64,000 bases of DNA from Selenomonas sp. AE3005 (GCF_000686945.1 NZ_JMME01000002.1:234111-298110); one strand, 5' to 3'; counted from the first letter of the stretch, positions 52,721-63,492 are shown. The notes: generated by a model from the sequence alone, not told the origin. Numbers and translations: made by a program.

Positions 52721-54898
52721 GTGAAGGTCAGAATGAGTATCGAGCAGCGCTTGTTCCGTCTGGTTCTCTGGACAGGAATCGTATGCTTTCTGGCTTTTGA
52801 GGCAGTTTCCTTCTATGGACTCAATGATGTACGCCGGTATACGATAGAACAGGGGCAGGAAATGGGCGCGGCGTCGGCTGCTTTTGCTGAGCAAGTGGCT
52901 GATGAACAGGCCAAGCAGCGGTTTGCGCTGCTGGCGCGGGAAAAGGCCAAGCGTATAGACAGTGAAATGGCCAGAATTAAAGAGGACACGGAACTGCTGG
53001 CCAAGACAATGACGCAGATTCTGACAAAGCCGGATAAATATCTGCCCCGCCGTTTGCCTGTTGGTGGGGAAACACCTATTGCCTCCGGCCAGCCTTATCT
53101 GTTTTTTACACCGGCACTGCGCGCGAGCGGACATATCGCCGATGTTATGCCTGAGGCTGATATCGCCGCCAATGCCGCTGATACTATGGCCTTGTGGGCG
53201 AATACCTATGAACCAGGCCATGAATTGACTTATTTTTATGCCGCTGAGCTTGGTTATATTATCAGCGTAGATGTCATGGCAGACCGCAATGAGAATGTAA
53301 AGTTTTATGATGAGTGGTATGCGCCATCGTTTGACCCGCGAAACCGTCCTTGGTACAAGGAGGCTAAAGCCACAGGAAAAACTATATTCACGAATGTTTT
53401 CGTAGGCATAGAAGGGTATCCAGCCATTGCCTGCATGGCACCTTACTATGATAAAAATGGTTTTGCCGGGGGCGCTGGCATAGCACATAATATCGATTCA
53501 CTTTATAAACAGCTCGCCACCAATGAGTTGGAAGGAACGAATGTTAACTTCATCTTGAATGCCCAGGGGCAGGTGGTACTATCATCGGAGAAGGCTGGTG
53601 TGCTGTCAGCGGCTGAAAAAGGAGACGACCTGCGGCAGGGCACAGAGCAGGATTTAGCGGCCAAAGCTGTGAGCATGGTAGAGGGACAATCTGCGGTTGA
53701 CATGGTGTTGGTAGAGGGGAAGGAGTATTATATTGCCTATGCGCCGATACCGTCCATGAAGTGGAGTTATGGCACCCTGATAGAAAAGGACGTTGTGGTT
53801 CAGCCGGCACAGGCAGCTAAGGACCATCTGCTGACACAGGCGGAGAACTTTTTTGCTGCTTTCAGCAAATATTTCCGGGATAATCTGCTGCGTACGGCGG
53901 TACTCCTGTTGCTATTGCTGCTGATGTTGTACTACGCCAGCCGCAAGGCAGCAGACCGTTTTGTGCAGCCACTGCTCACCCTTACGGCCGGTGTGCGTGA
54001 TATATCCAGCGGCAATTTGGAAAAAAAGCTCTCGCTTAAAACAGGCGATGAGATTGAGCAGCTGGCAGAAAGTTTTAATCAAATGACTGATGAGCTGCGG
54101 CGCTATATCAAGAAACTGGAGCAGGCAGCAGCCGAGAGAGAACGTATTGCGACGGAACTGTCTGTCGCAGCGCGTATTCAGGCCGGGAGTCTGCCACGGG
54201 ACTTCCCCAGTCAGAAAGGCTGTGAGCTGTTTGCTACCATGCAGCCAGCCAAGGAAGTGGGGGGAGATTTTTATGATTTTTACTTCCTTGATGATAAACG
54301 TCTGTTGCTGACAATCGCGGACGTTTCCGATAAGGGCGTGCCAGCAGCTTTGTTTATGGTGCGGTCAAAAACTGTTTTGGGTAGCAGCATTCTCCGAACG
54401 GAAAAGGAGGGCGGCAGTCTGGCCGATGCCGTTATGATAGCCAATGATGAGCTTTGCCAGAACAACGAGGCGGAACAGTTTGTTACGGCGTTTGCTGCGG
54501 TTATAGATATGGTCACGGGACAAGTCAGCTATGTAAATGCCGGCCATAATCCGCCGGTTCTCCTGCATAAGCAGGAGGGGAGTGGGGATGCCCGGCTCCT
54601 GCCCCGGGCGGATAATCCCATGCTGGGCGTTATGGAGGGGCTTGTATACAAGGAAAACACCCTGCAGTTGGCTCCGGGAGATACAATGCTGCTCTATACT
54701 GACGGTGTGACCGAGGCCATGAATAAAGAGGGGCAGATGTTTACCAAGGAACAGCTGCTCCGCACATTGAGCGCCGGGCAGGGGAAAAAGGCAGAGGAAA
54801 TAGTGTCTATTTGTATGGAGGCCGTGGGAAAACACGCCGCTGGCGCCGAGGCCTCTGATGATATAACTATGCTGTGCTTTCATTGGCAGGGCATTTGA
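52721..54898 (+). CDS. Membrane-bound SpoIIE-type PP2C phosphatase with dCache sensor
   Basis: This 725-residue protein has a first helix at about 12-33, an extracytoplasmic dCache-like domain (about 40-370, with FDPRNRPWYKEAKATGKTIF), a second helix at about 388-406, a HAMP domain (about 407-460) and a phosphatase domain (from about 480: GGDFYDFYFLDDKRLLLTIADVS has the metal Asp residues, later SDDITMLCF). It is like RsbU/RsbP and would dephosphorylate a STAS protein on an outside signal; the next gene encodes one. The start is GTG 52721 after GGGGGGAA. Confidence 0.9.
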   Translation: MKVRMSIEQRLFRLVLWTGIVCFLAFEAVSFYGLNDVRRYTIEQGQEMGAASAAFAEQVADEQAKQRFALLAREKAKRIDSEMARIKEDTELLAKTMTQILTKPDKYLPRRLPVGGETPIASGQPYLFFTPALRASGHIADVMPEADIAANAADTMALWANTYEPGHELTYFYAAELGYIISVDVMADRNENVKFYDEWYAPSFDPRNRPWYKEAKATGKTIFTNVFVGIEGYPAIACMAPYYDKNGFAGGAGIAHNIDSLYKQLATNELEGTNVNFILNAQGQVVLSSEKAGVLSAAEKGDDLRQGTEQDLAAKAVSMVEGQSAVDMVLVEGKEYYIAYAPIPSMKWSYGTLIEKDVVVQPAQAAKDHLLTQAENFFAAFSKYFRDNLLRTAVLLLLLLLMLYYASRKAADRFVQPLLTLTAGVRDISSGNLEKKLSLKTGDEIEQLAESFNQMTDELRRYIKKLEQAAAERERIATELSVAARIQAGSLPRDFPSQKGCELFATMQPAKEVGGDFYDFYFLDDKRLLLTIADVSDKGVPAALFMVRSKTVLGSSILRTEKEGGSLADAVMIANDELCQNNEAEQFVTAFAAVIDMVTGQVSYVNAGHNPPVLLHKQEGSGDARLLPRADNPMLGVMEGLVYKENTLQLAPGDTMLLYTDGVTEAMNKEGQMFTKEQLLRTLSAGQGKKAEEIVSICMEAVGKHAAGAEASDDITMLCFHWQGI

Positions 54899-54912
54899 TA
54901 GGAGAAATGAAA

Positions 54913-55248
54913 ATGGATGAAAAATTATTAAGCAGTGAAGTAAGCGAAAAAGGTGTCTGGACTATATTATCCCTGCAGGGGCGCTTAGACAGGGTTACTT
55001 CTACGGAAGTGGGGGAGCAGGCCGAAGACTTGCTGGCGTCGAGCACTAAGCTGGCCGTGGAAATGACAGGGTTGGAGTATCTGTCCAGTGCCGGGCTGCG
55101 GATTATACTGCGTCTGGCCAAAAAAGCTAAAGCAGCCAAGAAAGTTTTTGCCATTTGCGGGGCAGAGGGCTTTGTCAAGGAAGTGCTCGAGGATTCCAAT
55201 ATGGATATGCTCGTAACGCTTTATCAGGACAGAAATCAGTTGGAATGA
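54913..55248 (+). CDS. STAS-domain anti-sigma factor antagonist (RsbV/SpoIIAA-like)
   Basis: This 111-residue protein shows the STAS fold. The phosphorylatable Ser is in YLSSAGLRI (about 57-60). It should bind an anti-sigma kinase when dephosphorylated by the upstream phosphatase. The start is ATG 54913, eight bases after AGGAG; ATG 54907 is in the same frame but too near. No RsbW-type kinase is in the window, so the target is elsewhere. Confidence 0.9.
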   Translation: MDEKLLSSEVSEKGVWTILSLQGRLDRVTSTEVGEQAEDLLASSTKLAVEMTGLEYLSSAGLRIILRLAKKAKAAKKVFAICGAEGFVKEVLEDSNMDMLVTLYQDRNQLE

Positions 55249-55256
55249 TAAGGCGT

Positions 55257-55285
55257 TTGTAAACTTTGTGAAAAAGATGTATACT
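55257..55285 (+). promoter_or_regulatory. Promoter of the lactate dehydrogenase-like gene
   Basis: TTGTAA (55257-55262) and TATACT (55280-55285) are 17 bases apart. TGTTAATGTACACAA-like bases downstream resemble a Rex site only weakly. Confidence 0.6.
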
Positions 55286-55341
55286 GTAAAAGTGTTAATG
55301 TACACAATACATCTACGAAATGGCAAAGGGGATATGTAAAA

Positions 55342-56301
55342 GTGTTTAAACCGCATAAGTTAGCAATCATTGGTTTGGGGCATGTAGGCTCGGCAGTTTT
55401 GGCCAGAGCTATTGCCTGTCATTTGGCCGCAGAAATCGTTTGTATTGATATCAAGCCGGAAGTTGCCCATGGTGAGGCCTTGGACGCAATGCATTCCTTA
55501 GCTTGTGCCTATGTGCCGGGAATTCATGTTTATGCTGGCGGCTTTGAGGAATGCCGTGATGCTGACGTGATTATCTGTGCTGCCGGGCCGAGCATTCTTC
55601 CCGGCCAGAAAATGGACAGGCTGCTTTTGGCCAAGGAAAATATCGCAGTTATTCGTGATGTGATGAAACAGGTAACGGCCTATACGCGTGACGCTGTGTT
55701 CATCATGATAACAAATCCCTTGGATATCACAACTTATGTGGCTGCCACGGAGTTTGCTTATCCGGCTGGCCGGCTCTTTGGTACGGGGACGACATTGGAA
55801 ACCATGCGGTTTAAAAGTATATTGGGCAAACATTTTCATGTGGATGCCAGCGATGTGCAAGGCTATATGTTAGGCGAACACGGCAATTCCGCTTTCCCGG
55901 CCTGGAGCACGGTCAATATAGGTGGTGTGCCGCTGGCAAGGCTCGATGAATTCTTTGACCATGAGGAAGAACTGGACAGGGAAAAGATTGCGCAGGAAGT
56001 CGTTAATACGGCTTATGATGTGGTAATGTCGAAGGGCTGGACAAATACGGGTATAGCGATGGGGGCTTGTCGTCTGGCTAAGGCTGTGCTTTTCGATGAG
56101 CATTGTGTCATGCCGGTGTCCATGCCTTTAGATGGTGAGTATGGTGTTCATGATGTGGCTTTGTCCATGCCCAGCATTATCGGACGTAATGGTGTGGAAA
56201 AAAGGATACCGCTGCCTTTGCCGGCAGAGGAAGAAGAGCTGCTGCAAAAGAGTGCGGAAAGCATACAGGCAGTGCTTAGGGGCAATGGAGTTATAAAGTA
56301 A
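55342..56301 (+). CDS. L-lactate / L-2-hydroxyacid dehydrogenase
   Basis: This 319-residue NAD enzyme has the Rossmann motif IIGLGHVGSAVL, the NP-L segment TNPLDITTYV and the active-site His in GEHGNSAFPAW (about 179). The substrate loop SILPGQKMDRLLL departs from the usual lactate dehydrogenase GxxRxxLL pattern, so L-2-hydroxyisocaproate-type enzymes are an alternative. The start is GTG 55342 with AAGGGG upstream; the nearby ATG is followed by a stop. A terminator with repeat copy 2 follows. Confidence 0.85.
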   Translation: MFKPHKLAIIGLGHVGSAVLARAIACHLAAEIVCIDIKPEVAHGEALDAMHSLACAYVPGIHVYAGGFEECRDADVIICAAGPSILPGQKMDRLLLAKENIAVIRDVMKQVTAYTRDAVFIMITNPLDITTYVAATEFAYPAGRLFGTGTTLETMRFKSILGKHFHVDASDVQGYMLGEHGNSAFPAWSTVNIGGVPLARLDEFFDHEEELDREKIAQEVVNTAYDVVMSKGWTNTGIAMGACRLAKAVLFDEHCVMPVSMPLDGEYGVHDVALSMPSIIGRNGVEKRIPLPLPAEEEELLQKSAESIQAVLRGNGVIK

Positions 56302-56309
56302 CAGGTTTA

Positions 56310-56345
56310 AAGGCCGTTGACGAAAAATGTCAACGGCCTTTTTGC
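56310..56345 (+). terminator. Terminator next to foldback repeat copy 2
   Basis: AAGGCCGTTGAC (56310-56321) and GTCAACGGCCTT (56329-56340) form a perfect stem followed by TTTTT. The repeat starts 10 bases after the stem. Confidence 0.9.
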
Positions 56346-56349
56346 GTGT

Positions 56350-56957
56350 AAATTGCAGTTTGACGGTCAGTGCCTGCTTACTTTTAGTTGTTACAGCTCA
56401 GTTGGGTGGAGGTGGTAATACTTTTCGCTGTTGCACTAAATGTCCCACTAGCAAACGACAGCACTTTTTAGCCACCTTGCGCCGGGCAGGCCAGCGGCGC
56501 GATCATTCATCATAGTATCCAGTAACTATAGTTTGTGGGCCAGTCCTCACTGCGTTCGGACAGTCGTTCCACTGCGAAAAGCATCACCACCTCCGCCCTA
56601 AGAGTCGTCCGTTTAAAAGAATTCTTTCGCACTGACAGGGAGCAGGCACATCGATGTTCTTGTAACGGGAGCAACGGGTTCGTAGCAATTGTAAACACCG
56701 TAGCTAGGGGCGAACGGGGGAGTGATTTTTATGCGGGGAGCGACTGCCTGAGCGCAGCGAAGGCCGGCACACTGTAGTACGCAGCTAAGCAACTACGCTG
56801 AAAGGAGCGCCGTTGGCCCGCCCGGCGCAGGTAACTGGACAAGATTATTTCCCGAGGTGTGTCGTTTAGCGGAGGCAGAAAAATTACTCCCCCGTGAACC
56901 CCATGCACGTATTAACGGGATACTTTTAAGAACTACTTAACTGTCAAACTGCAACTT
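56350..56957 (-). repeat. 608-bp foldback repeat, copy 2 (complete, inverted)
   Basis: Same element as at 31541-32148 in opposite orientation and of equal length. The ends AAATTGCAGTTTGAC (56350) and GTCAAACTGCAACTT (to 56957) are inverted repeats with a few changes. The GC-rich arms (GCGCCGGGCAGG near 56485, CCCGCCCGGCGC near 56820) are kept. Many scattered substitutions separate it from copy 1. Confidence 0.88.
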
Positions 56958-56985
56958 ATGTTTGGATAACAACGAACAGTGGGGG

Positions 56986-57585
56986 TTACAGTCCGGTGCG
57001 GAAGATTAGCAGCTTTTCGCGTGTGTCGCGTTCGGGGCTGTTACGGTGGCAGACCAGCGTGTCTGTCAGTGATAGTTGGGGTAAGGAAAGGAGGTAGTCG
57101 ATATATGCTTGTGAGGGATAATAGAAGAACAGGAGAAATTCCCGGGGGGATTCCTGACAGGAAGAAAGCAGATTCATCATTACGGTGCGGAGTATAGCGG
57201 TGGAGAAGGGATTGAAGAAGAAAGCCCTGTCGGCGTAGGCCGGTACGGCAAAATCAGCGGCGTCCTGCTGCAGCAGCGTGACTAAATGACCGCGGCAGGC
57301 GGTGTCGCGGTTGGCCAGAGCTTTTTCATACAGCCGCGGATTGTACTCCACACCGATGGTATGGCATTTTGTCTGACTGGACAGGAAGAAACTTACGCGT
57401 CCTTTGCCACAGCCGTAATCAATCAGCGTGTTGTTCCTGAGTATAAGTCCGGTATTTACGACTTGCTCCAATACTTCATAGTCGGTGGGTTCATAAGGGT
57501 AACGGGTAAAATCAGAAATGGTATCATCACGGCCGGTAGTTTTGATATTTAAAATCCGGTCCCATTCCTGTTCATAATTCATCAT
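56986..57585 (-). CDS. Class I SAM-dependent methyltransferase
   Basis: This 199-residue protein has motif I as LIDYGCGKGRVSFFL, an acidic strand end at IGVEYNPR, and the catalytic-face segment AFFFNPFS. The substrate is unknown; the FNPF is not the NPPF of DNA enzymes. The start at 57585 (minus strand) follows AAAGGAG; the longer frame from 57657 would include it. It stands alone between repeat copy 2 and the divergent binding-protein operon. Confidence 0.82.
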   Translation of the reverse strand: MMNYEQEWDRILNIKTTGRDDTISDFTRYPYEPTDYEVLEQVVNTGLILRNNTLIDYGCGKGRVSFFLSSQTKCHTIGVEYNPRLYEKALANRDTACRGHLVTLLQQDAADFAVPAYADRAFFFNPFSTAILRTVMMNLLSSCQESPREFLLFFYYPSQAYIDYLLSLPQLSLTDTLVCHRNSPERDTREKLLIFRTGL

Positions 57586-57747
57586 AAATGGCAGCTCCTT
57601 TTGTGCTTGCAGGGAAATAAGTATTTTTAGTATATAGATTGTGGCAGGGAATAGCAAGTGGGAGAGGATTACAGAATTTTTTGGCGAATAGTCTAACAGA
57701 GGAATAGTGTATGTTTTCGATTACTGGATAGCAAGGAGTGAGGCCAG

Positions 57748-58842
57748 TTGAGAAAGATACTTATTGTGGTGATAATGATATTTGTGGCCGCTGTAGCAGG
57801 GATTATGCTTATAAGGGATAGTCATACAGAAACAGATATAACTGCTGAGACGACAAGAATAGGCCTTATTTTAAATGGCAGCCACAATGATAGAAATTAT
57901 GTCCAGACGCATTTTGAGGCGTTGCAGTCTTTGCAGAAAGAACTAAATCTGAAGATTATTTGTCGGGAAAAAGTTCCTAAGGACTGCTATAAAGAAATAG
58001 TGGATTTGATTGAGAAGGAAGACTGCAAAATCATTGTGGCAAATTCATTTGAATTTGGCGAGTATATGAAAAAGGCAGCGTTGGCATATCCTAATATATA
58101 TTTTCTGCATGCGAGCGGAACGTCGCATTCGATAAATATGTCAACGTATTTTGGCAGGATGTATCAGGCCAGGTATTTAGCTGGTATTGTAGCTGCTTTA
58201 GAATCAAAAACTGGGGAGCTTGGCTACGTGGCGTCTTTTCCACTGCCGGAAGTAATCAGGGGGATAAATGCCTTTATGCTGGGAGCACACAGTGTTCGTC
58301 CTGAGACTGCCGTCTACGTGCGTTTTTGTAACTCGTGGACAGCAGATGAGCCTGCTGAGACGGCTACGAAAACGTTGCTGGATAATCACCCACAGATAGA
58401 TGTTATCGCTGTGCATACGAACTCCCTAAAGCCACACAAAGTAACCGAAAGCAGGGGGATAATGTCTATCGGCTGTAATAAGGACAACAGTGATTTGTTT
58501 ACAAGCGCATATCTTACGGCTGTGGAATGGAACTGGCAGGGATATTACCGTGAGCAAATACTTGACTGTCTGAGGGGTAAATTCCACGGAACGCACAAGT
58601 GGATAGGCATGAAGGATGGCATTGTTAAATTGTCAGGTTTTTCCAGTATTGTTAGTGAGGAAACAAAGGCCGCGGTGGCGGCAGCCAACGACAGACTTAC
58701 AAGCCGTGAATTTGATGTGTTTTATGGGCCCATTCGGGATAATACCGGCAAACTTCGCTTAGATGAAGGCGAATCAATGTCAGATAATGCAATGTTAAAT
58801 ACATTTAACTGGTATGTGGAGGGCGTAACCATTGAACAGTAA
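57748..58842 (+). CDS. BMP/PnrA-type periplasmic binding protein 1
   Basis: This 364-residue protein has an N-terminal hydrophobic anchor (about 3-22, no lipobox) and the basic-membrane-protein fold (TRIGLILNGSHNDRNYVQTH, then YQARYLAGIVAALES and GINAFMLGAHSVRP). Relatives bind nucleosides for ABC uptake. The start is TTG 57748 after AAGGAGTGAGG. It overlaps a second binding-protein gene by 11 bases and no transporter follows, so a sensory role with the kinase downstream is likely. Confidence 0.83.
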   Translation: MRKILIVVIMIFVAAVAGIMLIRDSHTETDITAETTRIGLILNGSHNDRNYVQTHFEALQSLQKELNLKIICREKVPKDCYKEIVDLIEKEDCKIIVANSFEFGEYMKKAALAYPNIYFLHASGTSHSINMSTYFGRMYQARYLAGIVAALESKTGELGYVASFPLPEVIRGINAFMLGAHSVRPETAVYVRFCNSWTADEPAETATKTLLDNHPQIDVIAVHTNSLKPHKVTESRGIMSIGCNKDNSDLFTSAYLTAVEWNWQGYYREQILDCLRGKFHGTHKWIGMKDGIVKLSGFSSIVSEETKAAVAAANDRLTSREFDVFYGPIRDNTGKLRLDEGESMSDNAMLNTFNWYVEGVTIEQ

Positions 58843-59935
58843 GAGATGGAGGGATCGTAGTATTCCGATATTGCTGGTGCTTATCATCGTATCAGTAATC
58901 ATCCTCGTGATACAGAGTTTTCGTATTCCCAGTGAGTCCAAACAGGTTAAGGTGGGAGCTGTTTTAGTTGGCTCCAAGGCTGATGGAGGCTGGAATGAAA
59001 GTCATTTCAACGGTCTTATGAAGGCCAGTCAGAAACATGGTTGTGAATTTATTCATCGTGAATATATCGCTGAAAGTGGGGATGAGGGGACATTTTACGA
59101 GGCCGTTGATGGAATGATTGCTAAAGGTGTCAATGTTATTTTTCTGACCAGCAATGGCTACGGCAAATATTTGGATAAAATCGCCGAACGATATCCTAAC
59201 GTAGCTTTCTTTTGCATATCTGGGCATGGAAAGGCCAAAAACTGTACTTCATATTTCGCCCGTCTTTACCAGGTGCGCTATCTGTCCGGTTTGGTTGCCG
59301 GGGCGCTTACTAAGACCGGCGTGCTGGGGTATGTAGCGGCAATGCCCAATTCGCAGACAAATCGTGGCATAAATGCCTATGCAATGGGGGTGCGGCGGGC
59401 TAATCCGCAGGCGAAATTGTTGGTTCGTTTTACGGGCAGTTGGGACAATGAGCAGCTTGAACAGGAAAGTGTTGTAAAGATGGCTGCAGCCGGGGCTGAT
59501 GTGTTTACCTACCATGAGGATAAGCCAAATGTTATAAAAAAAGCGGAGGCGATGGGATTATATACTGTCGGCTATGGTTCCACCAACGCCAAGTATTCCC
59601 AGCGGTATTTGACGGCGGCTTTATATGACTGGGATGTCGTTTATGAAAAGGTGTTATCAGACTTTTTGATTGGCAAAGTGAACATGTCCAAAGACTATTG
59701 GCTCGATATAACAGAGGGCGGTGTAAGGCTGGATAGAATATCACCTTTGGCAGAGCAGCAGACACTGGCTTTGGTGGAATTGGAGCTGCAGCGTATCAGA
59801 AAACAGGATGTGTTTTCCGGGGTGATCTATGATAATGAAGGACGCCTTCGTTGCGGAGAGGGAGAACAAATCAGTGACGAACAGCTATTTTACGGCATGG
59901 ATTGGTTTGTCGAGGGGGTAGAGATATATGATTAA
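58832..59935 (+). CDS. BMP/PnrA-type periplasmic binding protein 2
   Basis: This 367-residue paralogue of the preceding gene has an N-terminal helix (about 10-28) and the segments [39 protein letters not shown] and [14 protein letters not shown]. The start is TTG 58832, seven bases after GGAGGG. It overlaps the kinase gene by eight bases. Two diverged copies suggest two ligands or a heteromeric sensor. There is no lipobox, so the helix should hold it at the inner membrane. Confidence 0.83.
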   Translation: MNSKRWRDRSIPILLVLIIVSVIILVIQSFRIPSESKQVKVGAVLVGSKADGGWNESHFNGLMKASQKHGCEFIHREYIAESGDEGTFYEAVDGMIAKGVNVIFLTSNGYGKYLDKIAERYPNVAFFCISGHGKAKNCTSYFARLYQVRYLSGLVAGALTKTGVLGYVAAMPNSQTNRGINAYAMGVRRANPQAKLLVRFTGSWDNEQLEQESVVKMAAAGADVFTYHEDKPNVIKKAEAMGLYTVGYGSTNAKYSQRYLTAALYDWDVVYEKVLSDFLIGKVNMSKDYWLDITEGGVRLDRISPLAEQQTLALVELELQRIRKQDVFSGVIYDNEGRLRCGEGEQISDEQLFYGMDWFVEGVEIYD

Positions 59936-62657
59936 CCTTGCTTCCTTGAAGGAGAAAAGCACTGCTGTCATAATCCTGCTGGTCTTTGGTCTCGTGCTGC
60001 TGTTTGTTGGTGTAATGTTCAAAGAGCGCATGAGTGACCTGCTCATACTTTACACGGAAAGGCAGACACAGAGGCAGGCTGAAACACTAGCTTGTCAGGC
60101 TGCGGAAAATTTAGACGTCGAACTTAAAAATCTTGCCTATATTGCGGCGAAAATCGAATCTGCGCCTGAGGAGCGTGAGCGTTTAATGCCACGGCTGCTC
60201 AACGACGCCGGTGCCAAACAGGGATTGATGGCGCTTAACGGCACGGCCGTCTTTGGGGACAGCTTGTCTGTACGCCGTTTTGATGGGATACAGACTTCGT
60301 TTCGTGGTTACCGGGCCATTACTTTCGTGCCTGGTGAAGGGCTGCTGTTTACCTGTCCGGTCTTTCATGGGGAAAATGTAAAGTATGTTTTGTACCGGCT
60401 TTATCCTATCAACAGCCTGATGGAGCGATTTGCTATCAAGTGTTACGATGGGATTGGTAAAATGATGGTCACCACGCATGAGGGGGATATAATTATTCCC
60501 TTTGCCCAAAGTGACGTAGAAGATATCGAATTTATGCAAAGCGCTGAGGTGAAAAAATTCTATCAAACCATGAATCGGGAAATGGAAGTTTCTGTAGCCT
60601 CTGCCCGCAGCTTTCAATCCAGTCATGGCAATATGATTATGTTTGAAGCAGAAATTCCGGGGACGGATTATTTGGTAGCAGGCTTTGTACCACAGGCCAA
60701 GGCCTCGGAGGGGATTGAGAGTATTACCCTGTTAGTGGTTTATGTGTTCAGTCTGTTGATGATACTGGTAATTTTGGGTGTGACATTCTTGGTTCGTGCG
60801 CAGGTGAAAATCCGCGAGAGTGCAGAACTTATGGAAGCCAAGGCGCAGGCGGAGGAGGCTTCACGGGCGAAAAGTAATTTCTTGGCCAATATGTCGCATG
60901 AGATTCGCACCCCGATTAACGCCGTTATCGGCATGAATGAAATGATTCTGCGCGAGTGCAAGGACGAAGGTATCCGCTATTATTCCGAAAATGTTAAGGC
61001 GGCTGGCAGAACCTTGTTGGAGCTTATCAATCAAATTCTCGATTTTTCTAAAATAGAAGCAGGAAAAATCGAAATCATTCCCGTAGAATACTATATGGCC
61101 TCTATGCTTAATGACCTGGTAAATATGCTGAAGCCGCGGGCTATGGATAAAGGGCTGAAACTGGAACTAGGGTTTGATGAGGAAATGCCTGGTGTTCTGT
61201 TTGGCGATGAGGTCCGCATTAAGCAGATAATTACAAATATGCTGACCAATGCCGTGAAATACACGGAAAAGGGAACAGTGACGTTCTATATGGGCTATGA
61301 CACTATTCCTGATGAACCGGACAGTGTATACCTGCGGGTGGCTGTGGAGGATACAGGTATTGGCATAAAAGATGAGGACATGGAGAAACTGTTCACTGAA
61401 TTTGAACGGATTGAGGAAAAACGTAATCGCAATATTGAAGGCACGGGCCTTGGTATGGCCATAACCTTGAATCTGCTGCGAATGATGGGCAGCAACATGC
61501 AGGTGGACAGCACTTATGGCTACGGCTCTACATTCTGTTTTGTGCTTAAGCAAAAAGTAGTAAGCTGGGAGCCGTTAGGTGACTATGAAAAATCATATCA
61601 TGCTATTTTTAAAAGTAAAAAAAGCCATCAGGAAAAATTCACGGCACCTAATGCCAGAGTTATGGTTGTGGACGATAATAAGATGAATCTGGTCGTATTC
61701 CAAAATCTGTTAAAGCAGACACAGGTACGAATTGACACGGCAGAAAGTGGCGACGCGTGTCTGGCACATACCCAAGAACGAAAATACGATATCATTTTTC
61801 TCGACCACATGATGCCGAACAAGGATGGCATTGAAACTTTGCATGAGCTGCGGGCGCAGGAGGATAACCCGAATCGGGACACGGTCGTGGTCTGTCTGAC
61901 TGCCAATGCTATTGCCAATGCACGTGAGCAGTATATAAGTGCCGGATTTGATGATTATTTGACGAAACCTATTTCACCGCAAAAGTTAGAGGAGTTGCTG
62001 GCGGAATATTTGCCACCTGAAAAAATTTTGGCCGCAAGTCAGGATCAGGCAGCTGAGGCTGGTCCTCAAGTGCCGGAAGTGCTGGCACCACTAAAAGACG
62101 CAGACTGGCTTGACTTGTCAACAGGCATAAAAAACAGTGGTTCGGCTGATGACTATCTGCCATTACTGAAAATCTTCTATGAATCGCTGGACGAAAAAGT
62201 GGCAGAGATTGAAAACTTTTATAGCCAGCAAAACTGGAAGGATTATACCATCAAGGTGCATGCGCTTAAAAGCTCGGCGCGCATTATCGGTGCAATGGCT
62301 TTTGGTGAAGAGGCGCAGCAGCTCGAAAACGCCGGCAAGAGTGGTGATACGTCCTACATCGTCCAGCACCATGCGGCGTTTATGACGAAATACCGCAGCT
62401 TTAGGGAACCTTTGGCAGCAGTATTTGCCATGGAGCAGGCTGCAGATAAGCCGCTTGTGGATAGTGATTTACTCGCAGGAGCATATGCGGAAATTAAAGT
62501 GGCGGCAGAGGAAATGGATTGCAGCCGGTTGGAGGAGATATTTGTGGAACTTGATGAGTACGGTTTTCCTGACAGTGAGACAGCGAAATGGGAAAGCCTG
62601 AAGGCCGCTGCTGAACAATTCGATTATGATAAAATCATAGCAATACTTGCTGAATAA
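59928..62657 (+). CDS. Hybrid sensor histidine kinase with receiver and HPt domains
   Basis: This 909-residue protein has a helix at about 10-32, an extracytoplasmic sensor region (about 33-265), a second helix (about 268-290), a dimerisation domain with [19 protein letters not shown] (His about 327), an ATPase domain ([21 protein letters not shown]), a receiver domain ([10 protein letters not shown], Asp in [11 protein letters not shown]) and an HPt domain with HALKSSARI (His about 782). It is a phosphorelay protein. Coupling with the two binding-protein genes suggests that they present the ligand to its outer domain. Confidence 0.92.
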   Translation: MINLASLKEKSTAVIILLVFGLVLLFVGVMFKERMSDLLILYTERQTQRQAETLACQAAENLDVELKNLAYIAAKIESAPEERERLMPRLLNDAGAKQGLMALNGTAVFGDSLSVRRFDGIQTSFRGYRAITFVPGEGLLFTCPVFHGENVKYVLYRLYPINSLMERFAIKCYDGIGKMMVTTHEGDIIIPFAQSDVEDIEFMQSAEVKKFYQTMNREMEVSVASARSFQSSHGNMIMFEAEIPGTDYLVAGFVPQAKASEGIESITLLVVYVFSLLMILVILGVTFLVRAQVKIRESAELMEAKAQAEEASRAKSNFLANMSHEIRTPINAVIGMNEMILRECKDEGIRYYSENVKAAGRTLLELINQILDFSKIEAGKIEIIPVEYYMASMLNDLVNMLKPRAMDKGLKLELGFDEEMPGVLFGDEVRIKQIITNMLTNAVKYTEKGTVTFYMGYDTIPDEPDSVYLRVAVEDTGIGIKDEDMEKLFTEFERIEEKRNRNIEGTGLGMAITLNLLRMMGSNMQVDSTYGYGSTFCFVLKQKVVSWEPLGDYEKSYHAIFKSKKSHQEKFTAPNARVMVVDDNKMNLVVFQNLLKQTQVRIDTAESGDACLAHTQERKYDIIFLDHMMPNKDGIETLHELRAQEDNPNRDTVVVCLTANAIANAREQYISAGFDDYLTKPISPQKLEELLAEYLPPEKILAASQDQAAEAGPQVPEVLAPLKDADWLDLSTGIKNSGSADDYLPLLKIFYESLDEKVAEIENFYSQQNWKDYTIKVHALKSSARIIGAMAFGEEAQQLENAGKSGDTSYIVQHHAAFMTKYRSFREPLAAVFAMEQAADKPLVDSDLLAGAYAEIKVAAEEMDCSRLEEIFVELDEYGFPDSETAKWESLKAAAEQFDYDKIIAILAE

Positions 62658-62701
62658 GACCATCGGCGTTACAATAATATGTACTGCATGGGGTGAGAGA
62701 T

Positions 62702-63478
62702 ATGAGTGAAACAAAAGAGAAAAAAGTCGTTATCGTAATGTGTAACTATAGCGTGGTGGTTAAGGGGATTGAGCGCAAGCTGAAGGAAATAGGCTGCAAG
62801 GTTTCTATAATCACGCAGGAGAAAGATAATCTGCCGAAATTTGATAAGGAAAAAGAAACGGCACTCTTTATCTTTTATCTGCCGAATAACATTATGGAAG
62901 ATGTAATTAAATTCAACTGGCTTGAGCATGTTTATGGTAAAATCCATGATTTGGAATGCGAATGCGAAGTTATAGTCATCGGGGACAAGAGTGAGCGCGA
63001 TGATTTGACGGGCAGAGTGTTCGGCATGCTCCATGTGGGCTGGCTGGACAGACCGGTGAAAATGGAGGAACTGGAACTGGCCGTGACGGAGGGGATTTTC
63101 CCTGAAGTCGAGGGCAACACGAAAAAGCATATTCTGATAGTTGATGATGACCCATCGTATGCTAAAATGGTGCGCGAATGGATTAAGGATAGTTATCAGG
63201 TCAGTATCGTTACGGCCGGGATTCAGGCGATAACCTTCCTGGCGAAAAAAAGCGTGGATATGATTCTGCTTGACTATGAAATGCCGGTGGTAGATGGGCC
63301 GCAGGTATTCCAAATGCTGCGCCAGGAACCATCAACGCAGGGGATTCCGGTGGTGTTCCTGACCGGTGTCGGCGGCAAGGAACAGGTAGAACGCGTATTA
63401 AAGCTGAAACCGAATGGGTACATATTAAAATCGACCACCAAAGAAAAATTGCTAAGTTACCTTAAGGAGAAACTGTAA
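62702..63478 (+). CDS. Double receiver-domain response regulator without output domain
   Basis: This 258-residue protein has a degenerate receiver-like N-terminal half (KKVVIVMCNYSVVVKGIERK, no clear phosphoacceptor) and a complete C-terminal receiver (ILIVDDDPSYAKM, Asp in LLDYEMPVVDG, VFLTGVGG, Lys in ILKSTTKEKL). No DNA-binding or enzyme domain follows, so it should act by protein contact, as CheY-like proteins do. ATG 62702 is used because GGGGTGA fits it; GTG 62693 is possible. It probably receives phosphate from the HPt of the upstream kinase. Confidence 0.85.
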   Translation: MSETKEKKVVIVMCNYSVVVKGIERKLKEIGCKVSIITQEKDNLPKFDKEKETALFIFYLPNNIMEDVIKFNWLEHVYGKIHDLECECEVIVIGDKSERDDLTGRVFGMLHVGWLDRPVKMEELELAVTEGIFPEVEGNTKKHILIVDDDPSYAKMVREWIKDSYQVSIVTAGIQAITFLAKKSVDMILLDYEMPVVDGPQVFQMLRQEPSTQGIPVVFLTGVGGKEQVERVLKLKPNGYILKSTTKEKLLSYLKEKL

Positions 63479-63492
63479 TTTTTTTTCATAGC

